A stretch of DNA of 64,000 nt from JAVBTR01 sp031556065 (GCA_031556065.1 JAVBTR010000012.1:1-64000); one strand, 5' to 3'; positions 49,511 through 58,457 are shown, counted from the stretch's first letter. The notes: generated from the letters alone by a model not told the origin. Made by a program: numbers and translations.

Positions 49511-50788
49511 ATGCTAAAGAAATGGATGAGCACCATGACGGAAAAGATCAAAGTAATTGCCAGATTCACCGATGAACACAGAAAAAAGATTATTGCCCTC
49601 TTTGTTATTGTATCGGTCCTTTTGCTGGGTTTTATGACGCTGATGAGCATAAAAAGTTATTCCGATTCCCATGACTACCTGATCACAGGCATTGAGGAGC
49701 GCATGATTGCGCTGGCCTCTGCCGCCCGGGAAGCCATTGATCCGGCGCACTTTCTTTCTGTAGAAAACGCCGAACAAGCTCTTGCCAGCCCAGAGTATGC
49801 TCAGGATATCGGACGGTTGCGGCTGCTGGCAAATCGCCTGGAGGTGAGGTATATTTACGCCTTGAAAAAGGTTGGGGATCAGTACCTTTTTGTATACGAT
49901 TCCGATCTGGCGGACCAGCAGGTTTTCACTGCTTATGATGATGTGAACCCGGTGCATATGGAGGCCTTTCGCGGCGTGGCCTCGGCCTGCGCCTACGACA
50001 TGAGCGATGCGTATGGCAGCTTTTCCACCGGCTGTGTCCCAATATATGATGCACAGGGCAGTGTCATTGGCGTGGTGGCAGCGGATATTGAGGATAACCT
50101 GGTAAAGCAGCACCGCGATAGTCAGTTTGCCAATATGCTGCTGCTGGTGCTTACCATCTTGATAATGCTGACTGTGCTTGCAATCTTCTTAATCAGCTTT
50201 CTTAGCAAGCTTAAGACCATGAGCGATGCGCTTTACCGCCAGTCCCATTATGACAAGCTAACTGGGCTGCCAAACCGTCAATTTCTGCTGGAAAGGCTGG
50301 ACTACATGGTTAAGCAGAACGAGCAATACGCCTTGTTCTTTCTGGATTTGGATAATTTTAAGCGCGTTAACGATACTGCCGGGCATGACGCCGGAGATGC
50401 ATTGCTAGTGGGCGTTGGCGAGTATTTAAGCAGCATACACCATGGTGGGCAGCAAACGCAGGTGTTCCGCCCTGCGGCGGGCAAGCTTAACGTAGCTGCA
50501 CGCATTGGGGGCGATGAGTTTATATTGGTGGCCCCTGGCATGTCGCCAGAAAAGGCGCAGGAATATGCGGAGGAGATTATCAGCGGTTTGCGCTGCAAGG
50601 TAGATAATCCCAATATCTCATTGTTTGATATTGGTTTTTCTATCGGTATTGCCTTTAGCCCTGCGGATACGAAGGATGCCAATGTGCTTATCAAGTATGC
50701 CGATATTGCCATGTATCACGCCAAACGCAGCGGCAAAAATACCTACCTTTCTTATCGCACAGATATGAGCGGCAAAAACGAGAAGTAG
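49511..50788 (+). CDS. Membrane diguanylate cyclase (GGDEF)
   Basis: A 425-residue protein. A membrane segment at about 28-48 is followed by an extracytoplasmic sensor region (about 50-205; dCache/CHASE-like), a second span at about 208-235, and a GGDEF domain starting at DKLTGLPNRQFLLERL. The active motif is intact (RIGGDEFILV), so it should make cyclic di-GMP in response to an external signal. The ATG at 49511 follows AAGGTGG. It is the first gene after the island and is host-like in composition. Confidence 0.93.
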   Translation: MLKKWMSTMTEKIKVIARFTDEHRKKIIALFVIVSVLLLGFMTLMSIKSYSDSHDYLITGIEERMIALASAAREAIDPAHFLSVENAEQALASPEYAQDIGRLRLLANRLEVRYIYALKKVGDQYLFVYDSDLADQQVFTAYDDVNPVHMEAFRGVASACAYDMSDAYGSFSTGCVPIYDAQGSVIGVVAADIEDNLVKQHRDSQFANMLLLVLTILIMLTVLAIFLISFLSKLKTMSDALYRQSHYDKLTGLPNRQFLLERLDYMVKQNEQYALFFLDLDNFKRVNDTAGHDAGDALLVGVGEYLSSIHHGGQQTQVFRPAAGKLNVAARIGGDEFILVAPGMSPEKAQEYAEEIISGLRCKVDNPNISLFDIGFSIGIAFSPADTKDANVLIKYADIAMYHAKRSGKNTYLSYRTDMSGKNEK

Positions 50789-51143
50789 GCTGTTTTAGGA
50801 TGTGATCGAGAGGTTCCGATAACTATTCGAGAATGCTAAGACGGTGCACCAGAGTGCTTGGCGTGGTTTTTTGCTACCATATGCCCGATGCTCCTTCGCG
50901 CACTTTCGGCCATGCGTTATCAAGCGCTTACCAATGCCCAAAGCAAACGAGGAATTGCATTGCCTTTGGGGTTTTTGACATAGCCGTATCTAGGGTAGAC
51001 ACAATAGAAAGGTCTTCTTCAATAAAGAGGCTTTTTGTGTTTTAAATGAAAGTTGAACAAAAAAGTGATATAAGTGGAAAAGGCTAGGAGCCGTCGTTCT
51101 AAGTTGCGGAGCATCAAATGATTCTGCAGTGATTCATGCGCTG

Positions 51144-51284
51144 CTACCTGTTGCGAGGATAGGGCTGGGGTTGATCGGTTATGTCTAGGATATAATCTGT
51201 GGACGTGTTGAAAAACTCTGCCAGCTTTATCAGGCTGTTAATGGGCAGTTGCCTTTGGCCTGTTTCATATTGTGAATAAGTGTT
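51144..51284 (-). pseudogene. C-terminal remnant of an XRE regulator
   Basis: Within the otherwise empty stretch 50789-51306, the minus strand reads NTYSQYETGQRQLPINSLIKLAEFF...TDYILDITD to a stop at 51144. This is the second half of a Cro/CI-type helix-turn-helix. A stop codon (51287-51285) lies immediately upstream in frame and the first half is missing. It is a decayed gene fragment. The remainder of the gap shows nothing else I can support. Confidence 0.65.
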
Positions 51285-51306
51285 TTAAACGCAAGGGGGA
51301 AGTATT

Positions 51307-51651
51307 ATGAGGTTTGGCGGGATATGCATCACGACCAATAACGCGCCTGGATTAGCGCAATTTTACAAAACTGTTTTTCAAGAGGAGCCATATGTGGAAG
51401 GCAGTCATTACGGGTTTAGCCAGATCGCTGTATACGACCCGGGGAATGTAAAGATGGGGAAAGAGAAAAACATATGGCTGCAATGCTTTGAGCCGGACAT
51501 TGATGGGTTATATGAGCGGCTGCTGCGGGAAATCCCTGGTATCGAGATTATTTCACCCCCCGAAAGAAAGCCCTGGGGCGCGTATTCTTTTTGGTTTAAG
51601 GACCCGGACGGGAATAAGATTGCTGTTGCTCAGGAAAACCTGAAGAAATAG
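51307..51651 (+). CDS. VOC family protein
   Basis: A 114-residue protein with the vicinal-oxygen-chelate fold: ICITTNNAPGLAQFYKTVFQEEP at the start and AYSFWFKDPDGNKIAVAQE at the end are typical of small glyoxalase/bleomycin-resistance-like proteins. The first metal-ligand position is not the usual His, so catalysis is uncertain. Substrate unknown. A GGGGGAAG site precedes the ATG. Confidence 0.85.
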   Translation: MRFGGICITTNNAPGLAQFYKTVFQEEPYVEGSHYGFSQIAVYDPGNVKMGKEKNIWLQCFEPDIDGLYERLLREIPGIEIISPPERKPWGAYSFWFKDPDGNKIAVAQENLKK

Positions 51652-51724
51652 CAATGTGCTTAAACGATGGAAGAATAAAAAGCTGTCTTGAAACTGCTGC
51701 CTGTATTTTTCGGGCAATGGGGCG

Positions 51725-51753
51725 TTGACAGCTTTTTTTCAATGAAGTACAGT
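51725..51753 (+). promoter_or_regulatory. Promoter of the solute-binding protein gene
   Basis: Consensus TTGACA (51725-51730), 17-bp spacer, TACAGT (51748-51753), with AAAGGAGG and the start codon following. Confidence 0.7.
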
Positions 51754-51783
51754 ATATTTATAGATAAAAGGAGGGCGAGACGT

Positions 51784-53949
51784 ATGATTAAGAAATTCCT
51801 TTGCCTGTTATTATCGCTGCTGTTGATGACGGCGGCAGCCATGGGGGAGAGCGTCACACTCTTGAATGAAGAAGAGGCTTTAACCATAGTGAGCATGGTA
51901 TCGAGCCGGGATCAGATTTACGTCCTTTCGGGGGAAACGGTGCTGGCTCTTGCCCCCCAGACGGGAGAAGCAACCCAGTGGAGCGTTCTTGAGGGAGCGG
52001 GCTGGCAGCTGATGGGCGGGGATGAGCTGTGGGCGCTGAACCTGAACACGGGCGAGGCCGGATTGGTGACGGAAAAAGGTTTTGAAAAGCAAGTGGAACT
52101 GGATTGGTCTGTTATCGAGGGAGTCGGAACGCAGCAAGGGGATGCCCTGTGGAACCCTCTTCGCCAGAATGGAAAGATTTATCTTCTTCGCCGTTCGGGC
52201 AGTGCTGTTGCACTAGGGGGCGAAGAACTTTTGGCCTTTGATGAAAGGACGGGCAAGGCAAGTGTCAGCGCTTTGCCCTATGCGCTGGAATTGGCTAGTA
52301 ACGGCCAGGATTTGGCGCTCTTGTGGCAAGACATAAGCCGTGTTGCAAAGGGAGAAACGGGTTTGGTGCTGCAAGCGGTGGATAGGGAGGGCAGGCTTTT
52401 GCAGGTGCTGGCCAGCAACCTAAGCTATCAGACAGGCGGCATTGCCTATGATGCGCGTAATGAACAGCTTTTCCTTTCTGGGGAAGGCGAATTGAAACGG
52501 GTGCTTACCGATGGCAGCCTGGAAACGGCAGGCTACCTGGAGGTGACATCGGCCTTGACCATGCCTGCCGCTATTGCGGGGGATTGGTACGCGGTGCTTA
52601 CCCAGACTGGAGTGAAAGCGTGCTCCTTAGCTGCGGAGCTGGAGCAGGTGGAAAAATTGACCATTTTCGGCGGCTCCATGGATGAAAAGGCGCAAGCCTT
52701 TATGGCGGAGCATCCGGGGCTGAAACTGTCCTTTGTGCCAAGTGTGCTGACCACCGGGGAGACCATCCGCAATGATGTGATTGCCGGTTCCACCCAGACG
52801 GACATTTATGTCATCAATAGCCTCCTGGGGCTTTGGACGCTTATCGATAAAGGGTATATAGCACCCCTTGAAGATGAGGAGCTGGTGCGGGATGTGGAAA
52901 CCATGTATCCGCAAATCGCCCAGGCGCTGGTGAAGGATGGGAAGGTGTACGCCTACCCGCAATTATTTCAGCTGGGGGCTTGGTCGCTGAACCAAGCCGC
53001 ATGGGATGTGGTAGGCTGGGAGGAACCTGTGCCTGAAACCTTCCTGGAACTGATGGCTTTATTGGAACTTTGGAATGAAGACTATCAAGAAGAGTTCAGC
53101 GAATATAACTTTATGCAGCTTTATATGGGCAAGGCGCAGCTTGTATCCAGTGTGCTGGAGCAATACTCGCTGATGTATGCTACAGCCGATGCACCGCTCA
53201 AATTCGATGATGAACGGTTCATTGCTGCCCTGGAAAGCATCCGTCGAATAGAAGTAGATGGCATTTCGTTAAATGACGCCAGCCAGCTGACCCAGGAAGT
53301 AATGACAAAAATCACTGAGGTCATGATGCGGGAAACGCTTATTGAACAGATGATGACCACTTCCGTTCTAGCGGGAACCGACGACAGACGCCCCATCGCC
53401 CCCATGGTGTTTGAAAAAGGTGAGCAGCCTGCTATTCGGGCCCAGATGTTGGTTTATGTGGTTAATTCCAACAGCCCCAACAAGGAGCAGGCCATAGAGT
53501 TTATTAGCTACATGGCAAAGCGCCAGGATGATGAATTGCGCATCAGCCTCCATCCCGACGACAATACCCCCGTGCGGCCCAAGGATTACGACAAGCGGAT
53601 GGCCGACCTGAACCAGGACGCCCAGCTATTAAAGACACAGCTGGAAACGACCAAGCCGGAAGATAAAAAGGCATTGGAGGAGCAGCTCCAAAATGTTCAG
53701 AAGCAGCTTAGCCAGATGGAGCAAAACGAATGGCTTATTAGCGCTAAAGGCATAGCGGATTACCGCGCCTTGGCCCCCTACATGACAATGGGCCAGAATG
53801 TCCAGTTCTTGTATAATAACGAAAACCAGGCTGCCACCGAGGAATTGAACAATTTACTTATCCGCTTCATTGATGGGCAGGTGGATTCCCGGCAATTGGT
53901 GAAGGAGCTGGATAAAAAACTGGATAAGATGTTTAAAGAAGGCCGGTAA
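51784..53949 (+). CDS. Secreted propeller-like plus extracellular solute-binding protein
   Basis: A 721-residue exported protein with a signal peptide (FLCLLLSLLLMTAAAMG). Residues about 25-310 are strand-rich repeats resembling a beta-propeller (QIYVLSGETVLALAPQTGEA; KIYLLRRSGS...LLAFDERTGKA). From about 320 on it looks like a type-1 extracellular solute-binding protein (LTIFGGSMDEKAQAFMAEHPGLKLSFVPS, then TDIYVINSLLGLWTLIDKGYIAPLED and AYPQLFQLGAWSLNQ). Near residues 600-645 a charged helical insert precedes a final helical part. No permease or ATPase gene is next to it. The ATG at 51784 follows AAAGGAGGGCGAG. Confidence 0.8.
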   Translation: MIKKFLCLLLSLLLMTAAAMGESVTLLNEEEALTIVSMVSSRDQIYVLSGETVLALAPQTGEATQWSVLEGAGWQLMGGDELWALNLNTGEAGLVTEKGFEKQVELDWSVIEGVGTQQGDALWNPLRQNGKIYLLRRSGSAVALGGEELLAFDERTGKASVSALPYALELASNGQDLALLWQDISRVAKGETGLVLQAVDREGRLLQVLASNLSYQTGGIAYDARNEQLFLSGEGELKRVLTDGSLETAGYLEVTSALTMPAAIAGDWYAVLTQTGVKACSLAAELEQVEKLTIFGGSMDEKAQAFMAEHPGLKLSFVPSVLTTGETIRNDVIAGSTQTDIYVINSLLGLWTLIDKGYIAPLEDEELVRDVETMYPQIAQALVKDGKVYAYPQLFQLGAWSLNQAAWDVVGWEEPVPETFLELMALLELWNEDYQEEFSEYNFMQLYMGKAQLVSSVLEQYSLMYATADAPLKFDDERFIAALESIRRIEVDGISLNDASQLTQEVMTKITEVMMRETLIEQMMTTSVLAGTDDRRPIAPMVFEKGEQPAIRAQMLVYVVNSNSPNKEQAIEFISYMAKRQDDELRISLHPDDNTPVRPKDYDKRMADLNQDAQLLKTQLETTKPEDKKALEEQLQNVQKQLSQMEQNEWLISAKGIADYRALAPYMTMGQNVQFLYNNENQAATEELNNLLIRFIDGQVDSRQLVKELDKKLDKMFKEGR

Positions 53950-53983
53950 AAAATGCAGTAATGATGACACTGGAGGTATTGGT

Positions 53984-54412
53984 ATGATAGATAATGAACT
54001 GAAGATCAAAATGTATTCATTTACGGTGGACTGCAAAGATACCCAAGCATTGGCGAAATTCTACGCAACGCTCATGAACTGGGAATATGGTTTTGCCGAT
54101 GAAGAATACGCCTGGGTGTACCCGCCCGGAACCCAGCAGGGGATGTATCCCGGCATTGTGTTTCAACGAAATCCTGGATATGAACCGCCTGTGTGGCCCG
54201 ATGAGCCAGGTGCACAGCAGCAAATGGCCCATTTGGATTTCGCTGTTACGGATTTGGAAAAAACGGTTCAGCGCGCCATTCAATGCGGGGCAACGATGGC
54301 GAGAGAGCAGTTTTCCGAGGATTGGACAGTCATGTTGGACCCGGAAGGTCATCCCTTTTGCTTGTGTTTAATGAATGAACTCTTTAAGAGTGAACATTTT
54401 ACATTGCTATGA
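53984..54412 (+). CDS. VOC family protein
   Basis: A 142-residue vicinal-oxygen-chelate protein of the kind annotated as glyoxalase-like: YSFTVDCKDTQALAKFYATLMNWEY at the start, QQMAHLDFAVTDLEKTVQRAIQCGA in the middle (metal-binding His), and VMLDPEGHPFCLCL at the end. GGAGG precedes the ATG. Substrate unknown; it is not an obvious partner of its neighbours. Confidence 0.88.
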   Translation: MIDNELKIKMYSFTVDCKDTQALAKFYATLMNWEYGFADEEYAWVYPPGTQQGMYPGIVFQRNPGYEPPVWPDEPGAQQQMAHLDFAVTDLEKTVQRAIQCGATMAREQFSEDWTVMLDPEGHPFCLCLMNELFKSEHFTLL

Positions 54413-54421
54413 AAAGCATAG

Positions 54422-54547
54422 GTACAAGAAACCGCAGGCTCAATACCTCTTTGGGGTACGTCTGGTTATGAGCAAGCCGAGGGTCCGTGCTTTGAATGCT
54501 TCCCGGATGGTAAAATGGAAGCGTGGATACCAATTCAGCGCAAATGA
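54422..54547 (+). pseudogene. Remnant of a GyrI/AraC-type effector-binding domain
   Basis: Ten bases after the VOC stop, an open frame without a start codon reads LWGTSGYEQAEGPCFECFP...MEAWIPIQRK and then stops. This is the usual end of the GyrI-like small-molecule-binding domain of AraC/MerR regulators. It is cut by a stop codon at 54419-54421, so it is a fragment. Confidence 0.5.
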
Positions 54548-54550
54548 AAA

Positions 54551-54600
54551 CCAAGGTGGCTGCCAACTGTAAAAGGGAGGAGCCACCTTGGGCCTTTTCT
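54551..54600 (+). terminator. Hairpin with T-rich tail
   Basis: CCAAGGTGGCT (54551-54561) and AGCCACCTTGG (54581-54591), perfect 11-bp arms around 19 nt, then GCCTTTTCT. Probably ends the plus-strand transcript of the VOC gene before the convergent DUF4179 gene. Confidence 0.7.
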
Positions 54601-54617
54601 ATAAAGAGGGCGTGCTA

Positions 54618-55853
54618 TTACTCAAGGGCGAAGGAAACAGCGTCTTTCGGAAACAGAACTTTTTTCTGTGTTCCTTGATCGAATCTGGCAGGCATCACTG
54701 TAATGCTTTTGGGGATTCGCTTTAGGTTCGTCATTTCCGCGGTGTAGGCCCATACATATGTGCCGTCGGCTTGCTGTTGCGGCGCCTTGGTATCGTTGTC
54801 GCCGCTAATGGCGGAAGCCCACCAGATATCGCCCGTTTCGTCCAGAAAATAGAAATCCCAGAGATTGGATTCATATTCCCTGGCGGCGGATTGGCTTTCA
54901 AACACCCGTTCTAGATGGAAGGTGGCTGAATTCAGGTTTACATCGGCCTTTGTTACCCGCAGGGTATAGGTATCATTGTTCTTCTCTACGGTTTCAGCTT
55001 TCTTTAATTGGTCTTGTGCATTGCATTTGACGGTGAAAGCCATATAAAGCGTATCTAATTGCTTCATGAGTCCGCTGGCTTCCAAATTTTCAATTCTGGT
55101 AATGGCTGGGTTATATTGGGTTCCTAACTCCACGCCACCGTCTGGTGCCACGGGAATCTTGCCTTGAGCCACCAAGGCTTCAATGGGTGCGTGGTATTCA
55201 TCGGCAGGGGTGCTTTCGCTTATTGCACCTATTTCAACCACCTGGCCCTTCGGGGTAAAGGCAGTGAAGGTTAGGCCCACATCGCATTTTTCCAAGGCGG
55301 TGCCGAGGCTTCCCCCAGCCACCCTAGCAGAAAAGCCGCTATGAATGGTTTCGCCCGGTTGGATGAAAACTTCATCCCCGTTGGTAAAGGTACCCATACC
55401 TGTTGGGGCTTGATTCACCTGAATATCGCACAGCAAGTAAATGGTTTCGGTGGTATTGTTGGTTACCGTCCAGGCCGTTACCAGAGCGTTGCCGTCGAAT
55501 ATGGCATCCACTATGTTGGCGGATAACGCATCTCCCTTTAAAGCTTCCTTGATGGGCTGTACATGGCTTGCCAGTGCTTCGTTCACTTGCTCCTGGCCAT
55601 CAATTCCCTTGTGGGTAATCAATGAGCGGCTGCCCCAGGAGGCTACGGCTAAGGCAGTGCCGCAGACGAGGATCAACGCCGCTATAAGGATAGGGGCCAG
55701 ACGAAAGGGTTTACGTACAACCGCGGGGTGTGAAGCGGATTGCATTTTCCTGCGCAGCTTTTGCTGTAAACGGAGTTCGGTGTCCTGGCTGATGATGATA
55801 TTCTCGGTTTCCATCTGGCGAAGGACCGCCTGATCAAATGGATTGTTCCGCAT
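54618..55853 (-). CDS. DUF4179 membrane protein, probable anti-sigma factor
   Basis: A 411-residue protein. A cytoplasmic N-terminus of about 50 residues precedes a single membrane span (LAPILIAALILVCGTALAVA), followed by a large external region starting with the DUF4179-type segment (SRSLITHKGIDGQEQVNEALASHVQPI). Such proteins usually pair with an ECF sigma factor and hold it inactive; here the start overlaps the sigma gene by 20 bases. The external part probably senses the signal. GGAGGAAGC precedes the ATG. Confidence 0.8.
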   Translation of the reverse strand: MRNNPFDQAVLRQMETENIIISQDTELRLQQKLRRKMQSASHPAVVRKPFRLAPILIAALILVCGTALAVASWGSRSLITHKGIDGQEQVNEALASHVQPIKEALKGDALSANIVDAIFDGNALVTAWTVTNNTTETIYLLCDIQVNQAPTGMGTFTNGDEVFIQPGETIHSGFSARVAGGSLGTALEKCDVGLTFTAFTPKGQVVEIGAISESTPADEYHAPIEALVAQGKIPVAPDGGVELGTQYNPAITRIENLEASGLMKQLDTLYMAFTVKCNAQDQLKKAETVEKNNDTYTLRVTKADVNLNSATFHLERVFESQSAAREYESNLWDFYFLDETGDIWWASAISGDNDTKAPQQQADGTYVWAYTAEMTNLKRIPKSITVMPARFDQGTQKKVLFPKDAVSFALE

Positions 55854-56328
55854 AAAAAGCTTCCTCCTTTTCTAATAACAGGCGTAGTCTATCCCGCCCG
55901 CGGGCCAGCCGCACCAAGACGGTGGGGGTAGGCAAGCCTAGCACATGGGCGATTTCCTTTGCCTTAAACCCTTCATAGTAATGTAGGATCAGCACATCCC
56001 GGTAGTGAAGGGGCAACGCTTGAAGAAGCTCGAATACGCTGCCTTCTTGGTTTTCCAACGCTGGCTTGTCATAGACGCTAAAATCTTCCACCAGCACCTC
56101 GCGTTTGTGCTTTCTAAGCATATCATAGCAGCACCGGACGAGAATCCGCATGATCCAGGTTTTAAAGTACCGTTCTTCCCGAAGCGTATGGGCGTTTTGA
56201 TATGCCTTGAAAAGCGCTTCGGAAACCGCGTCTTCCGCGTTGGCGTTTTGCTGCAGGATGCCAAGGGCTACCCGCATCATATTGTGCCGAAGCTCCCAAG
56301 CCATTTCGGCCGTATGGTTTGCGTTCAC
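55834..56328 (-). CDS. ECF sigma factor
   Basis: A 164-residue sigma-70 family factor. Region 2 is seen in NAEDAVSEALFKAYQNAHTLREERYFKTWIMRILVRCCYDMLRK, and region 4 in LPLHYRDVLILHYYEGFKAKEIAHVLGLPTPTVLVRLARGRDRL. With the overlapping DUF4179 protein downstream it forms a sigma/anti-sigma pair, which probably responds to an envelope signal. The start is GTG at 56328, with GAGGTGAT five bases upstream. Confidence 0.92.
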   Translation of the reverse strand: MNANHTAEMAWELRHNMMRVALGILQQNANAEDAVSEALFKAYQNAHTLREERYFKTWIMRILVRCCYDMLRKHKREVLVEDFSVYDKPALENQEGSVFELLQALPLHYRDVLILHYYEGFKAKEIAHVLGLPTPTVLVRLARGRDRLRLLLEKEEAFYAEQSI

Positions 56329-56429
56329 TTAATCACCTCGTTTTTGTCATGACATCTTATAGACGGGAAGCCTCTGCCTATTATTACAGTGGCTTTGAAA
56401 TTTTCTAAAAAAATATGTTAAAATAGTGC

Positions 56430-56460
56430 TTGACTCTCCTGTTAGGGGAGAATGTAAGAT
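56430..56460 (+). promoter_or_regulatory. MerR-type promoter with 19-bp spacer
   Basis: TTGACT (56430-56435) and TAAGAT (56455-56460) are 19 bp apart, two more than optimal, and the spacer carries a dyad CTCTCCT-3-AGGGGAG. This is the hallmark of MerR-controlled promoters, in which the activator untwists the DNA. It should be the autoregulated promoter of the MerR gene. Confidence 0.85.
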
Positions 56461-56490
56461 TAAATCAAGGAAGAGAGGAGGGTGATGGGA

Positions 56491-57300
56491 ATGTACCGCA
56501 TTGGGATGTTTTCCAAGCTATCGCGGACAACCATTAAAACGCTGCGCCACTATGATGAGGTGGGGTTGCTGATCCCCGCTTACGTGGACGAAGAAAACGG
56601 GTACCGCTATTATACCACGGAGCAGCTGGTGAAATTGAACCAGATCGTGGCCCTTCGGCAGATGGGTTTTTCGATCCCGGAGGTGATAGACATCGTTGAC
56701 GGCCGCAACGTGTCCTTGATCCTTAACCAGCGCAAAGCGGAGCTAGCCAGCGAACAGCAAACCGTCACCGAGCAGCTCTTTCGGTTGGAAAACTACATTC
56801 TTAAACAGAAAGAGGGTTATTACATGAAATATCAGGCAGTTATCAAAGAAATCCCATCTTACACGGTTTACTCGGCAAAATATCTGGTTCCCAACTATGC
56901 GGCGCTCAATGGCATCATGCCTGCGCTGGGGGAAAAGGTAGCCAAGGCCAACCCGGGCATCAAGTGTGTGGAACCGGACTATTGCTTTAACGTGTATCTG
57001 GACGGGGAATACCGGGATACCGACATCAACGTAGAGATTTGCCAAGCAGTCACCACCCGGGGCAAGGATGGGGATGGGATTGTGTTTAAGGAAATCCCGG
57101 CAGTGGCGGTGGTATCGGTACTGCATAAGGGCGCTTACGAGAAGCTGGGCGAGGCTTATGCCTATGCCATGCAATGGGTAGAGCAGAATGGGTATAAGCT
57201 TTGCGATAACGTTCGGGAAAGCTATATCGATGGCATTTGGAATAAGGAAGACGTGGCCGATTGGCTGACGGAGATTCAGGTGCCTGTTGCGAAAAAATAA
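56491..57300 (+). CDS. MerR family regulator with GyrI-like effector domain
   Basis: A 269-residue regulator. Residues 1-70 are the MerR DNA-binding domain (YRIGMFSKLSRTTIKTLRHYDEVGLLIPAYVDEENGYRYYT), then a dimerisation helix (to about 110), and a C-terminal ~150-residue GyrI/BmrR-like multidrug-binding domain (PSYTVYSAKYLVPNY ... AVAVVSVLHKGAYEKLGEAYAYAMQWVEQNGY). It probably senses a hydrophobic compound. The ATG at 56491 is nine bases after GGAGG; the ATG and GTG closer to it are too near. No efflux gene follows, so its other targets lie elsewhere. Confidence 0.93.
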   Translation: MYRIGMFSKLSRTTIKTLRHYDEVGLLIPAYVDEENGYRYYTTEQLVKLNQIVALRQMGFSIPEVIDIVDGRNVSLILNQRKAELASEQQTVTEQLFRLENYILKQKEGYYMKYQAVIKEIPSYTVYSAKYLVPNYAALNGIMPALGEKVAKANPGIKCVEPDYCFNVYLDGEYRDTDINVEICQAVTTRGKDGDGIVFKEIPAVAVVSVLHKGAYEKLGEAYAYAMQWVEQNGYKLCDNVRESYIDGIWNKEDVADWLTEIQVPVAKK

Positions 57301-57346
57301 GGGAGATGCTTAAAGGAGCTCCCCAATGTAGATTGTTGAAAAAGTA

Positions 57347-57400
57347 AAAGCAATACCCAGGCCAAGATGCGTTTCGCTGTTTTGGCCTGGGTATTGCTTT
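57347..57400. terminator. 19-bp perfect inverted repeat
   Basis: AAAGCAATACCCAGGCCAA (57347-57365) and its exact complement (57382-57400) around 16 nt. It follows the MerR gene by 46 bp and likely terminates it. A shorter GGGAG/CTCCC hairpin lies at about 57301-57323. Confidence 0.7.
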
Positions 57401-57691
57401 GCGGTTTTAATCGGAACGTTGGGTTTTACCCAAACCCATTAAAGGGCGATGCCCTTTAAAATCCCATATTTCAACCCTGGACAAGGGGCGAGTGGCCGAA
57501 AAAGGCAGGGGTGTGGAAATCTGGTGCGGGGGTATCGACGGGCGACCAGCATAGGTAATGGGGGATGTCTGTGCGGCTGCCACATTTGTAAAAGTTGGCA
57601 TTCAGCGTTTGCCCGGCAATGGATACCAGGTGGATAAAATGATAGCCTACGGAAGATAACAAGTCCCAGTGTAACCTATTGAAAACGGGCA

Positions 57692-57737
57692 AATACAAGC
57701 AAGCGCAGGCGCGTTTTTACCTGCGCTTGCTTGTATT
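57692..57737. terminator. 18-bp perfect inverted repeat
   Basis: AATACAAGCAAGCGCAGG (57692-57709) and its exact complement (57720-57737) around 10 nt, 27 bp after the stop of the minus-strand SanA-like gene. The interval 57401-57691 holds no gene that I can support; it has a small AAAGGGC-3-GCCCTTT hairpin at about 57439-57455. Confidence 0.65.
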
Positions 57738-57764
57738 AGGTGTCATGGGGCGCTCTTGCTTCGG

Positions 57765-58457
57765 TTAATCGTTGGTGGCATCTCCATTCCCGAATACCGG
57801 GATAGGTTCCCCTAAATAGGTGGGGGCAGGCTGGGTGATTCCCCAGATAAAATCCTTGATCCGTGCCAGGTATTCCCGGATGTCGTAATACCGTTGGCGG
57901 GCATAGCTGTCCAGATCGGAGGCCACGCCGTAGGCTTCCAAGCCCATGCGCTCGGCATCGTAAATAGCCCGGTAAAGATGGTAGCGCTGGGTGACGATAA
58001 CCACCTTTTTCGCCTGGAAGATGTCCCTTGCCCGGTACATGCTTTCATAGGTGGAAAAGCCCGCGTGATCCATGAAAATGTCGCTGGATGGCACATCCCG
58101 TTCTATGGCGAAGGCCTTCATGGCATTCACTTCGTCGTAGTTGATGCGTCCATGATCGCCGCTCATCAGAAGCTTTGGGGCCCCGCCGGCCTTATATATG
58201 TCGATCCCTACCAATACCCGATGGGATAGCATAGTGCTGGGGGTGCCATCACCTCTTACCCCTGCGCCCAGCACCAAAACACAATCCATATTAAGGTTGG
58301 CGGCTTCTTCGGTGGTAAGGATTTTGTCCTTGGTAGAAAGGATTACATAGGCGTTTATGGCAATGGTGGTAAGGCCCGCGCACAGACCTGCGATCACAAA
58401 AAAGCGGAAGGTTCGAAACAGCAGGCCATGCTTTTTTCTTGGGGTGGTTTTACTCAT
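57765..58457 (-). CDS. SanA/YdcF family membrane protein (DUF218)
   Basis: A 230-residue protein with an N-terminal membrane span (FFVIAGLCAGLTTIAINAYVIL) and an external DUF218 domain: MDCVLVLGAGVRGDGTPSTMLSHRV, LLMSGDHGRINYDEVNAM, the MDHAGFSTYESMYRARDIF block and VVIVTQRYHLYRA. ElyC/SanA/YdcF proteins are linked to envelope integrity and vancomycin sensitivity in other bacteria; their reaction is not settled. The ATG at 58457 fits the start of homology; the ribosome site (GAGAGG) is rather far upstream. Confidence 0.88.
   Translation of the reverse strand: MSKTTPRKKHGLLFRTFRFFVIAGLCAGLTTIAINAYVILSTKDKILTTEEAANLNMDCVLVLGAGVRGDGTPSTMLSHRVLVGIDIYKAGGAPKLLMSGDHGRINYDEVNAMKAFAIERDVPSSDIFMDHAGFSTYESMYRARDIFQAKKVVIVTQRYHLYRAIYDAERMGLEAYGVASDLDSYARQRYYDIREYLARIKDFIWGITQPAPTYLGEPIPVFGNGDATND

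Noticed and set aside
57407..57698. Short frames on both strands in the gap after the MerR gene
   Set aside because: They overlap each other in opposite directions, lack ribosome sites and show no family features.
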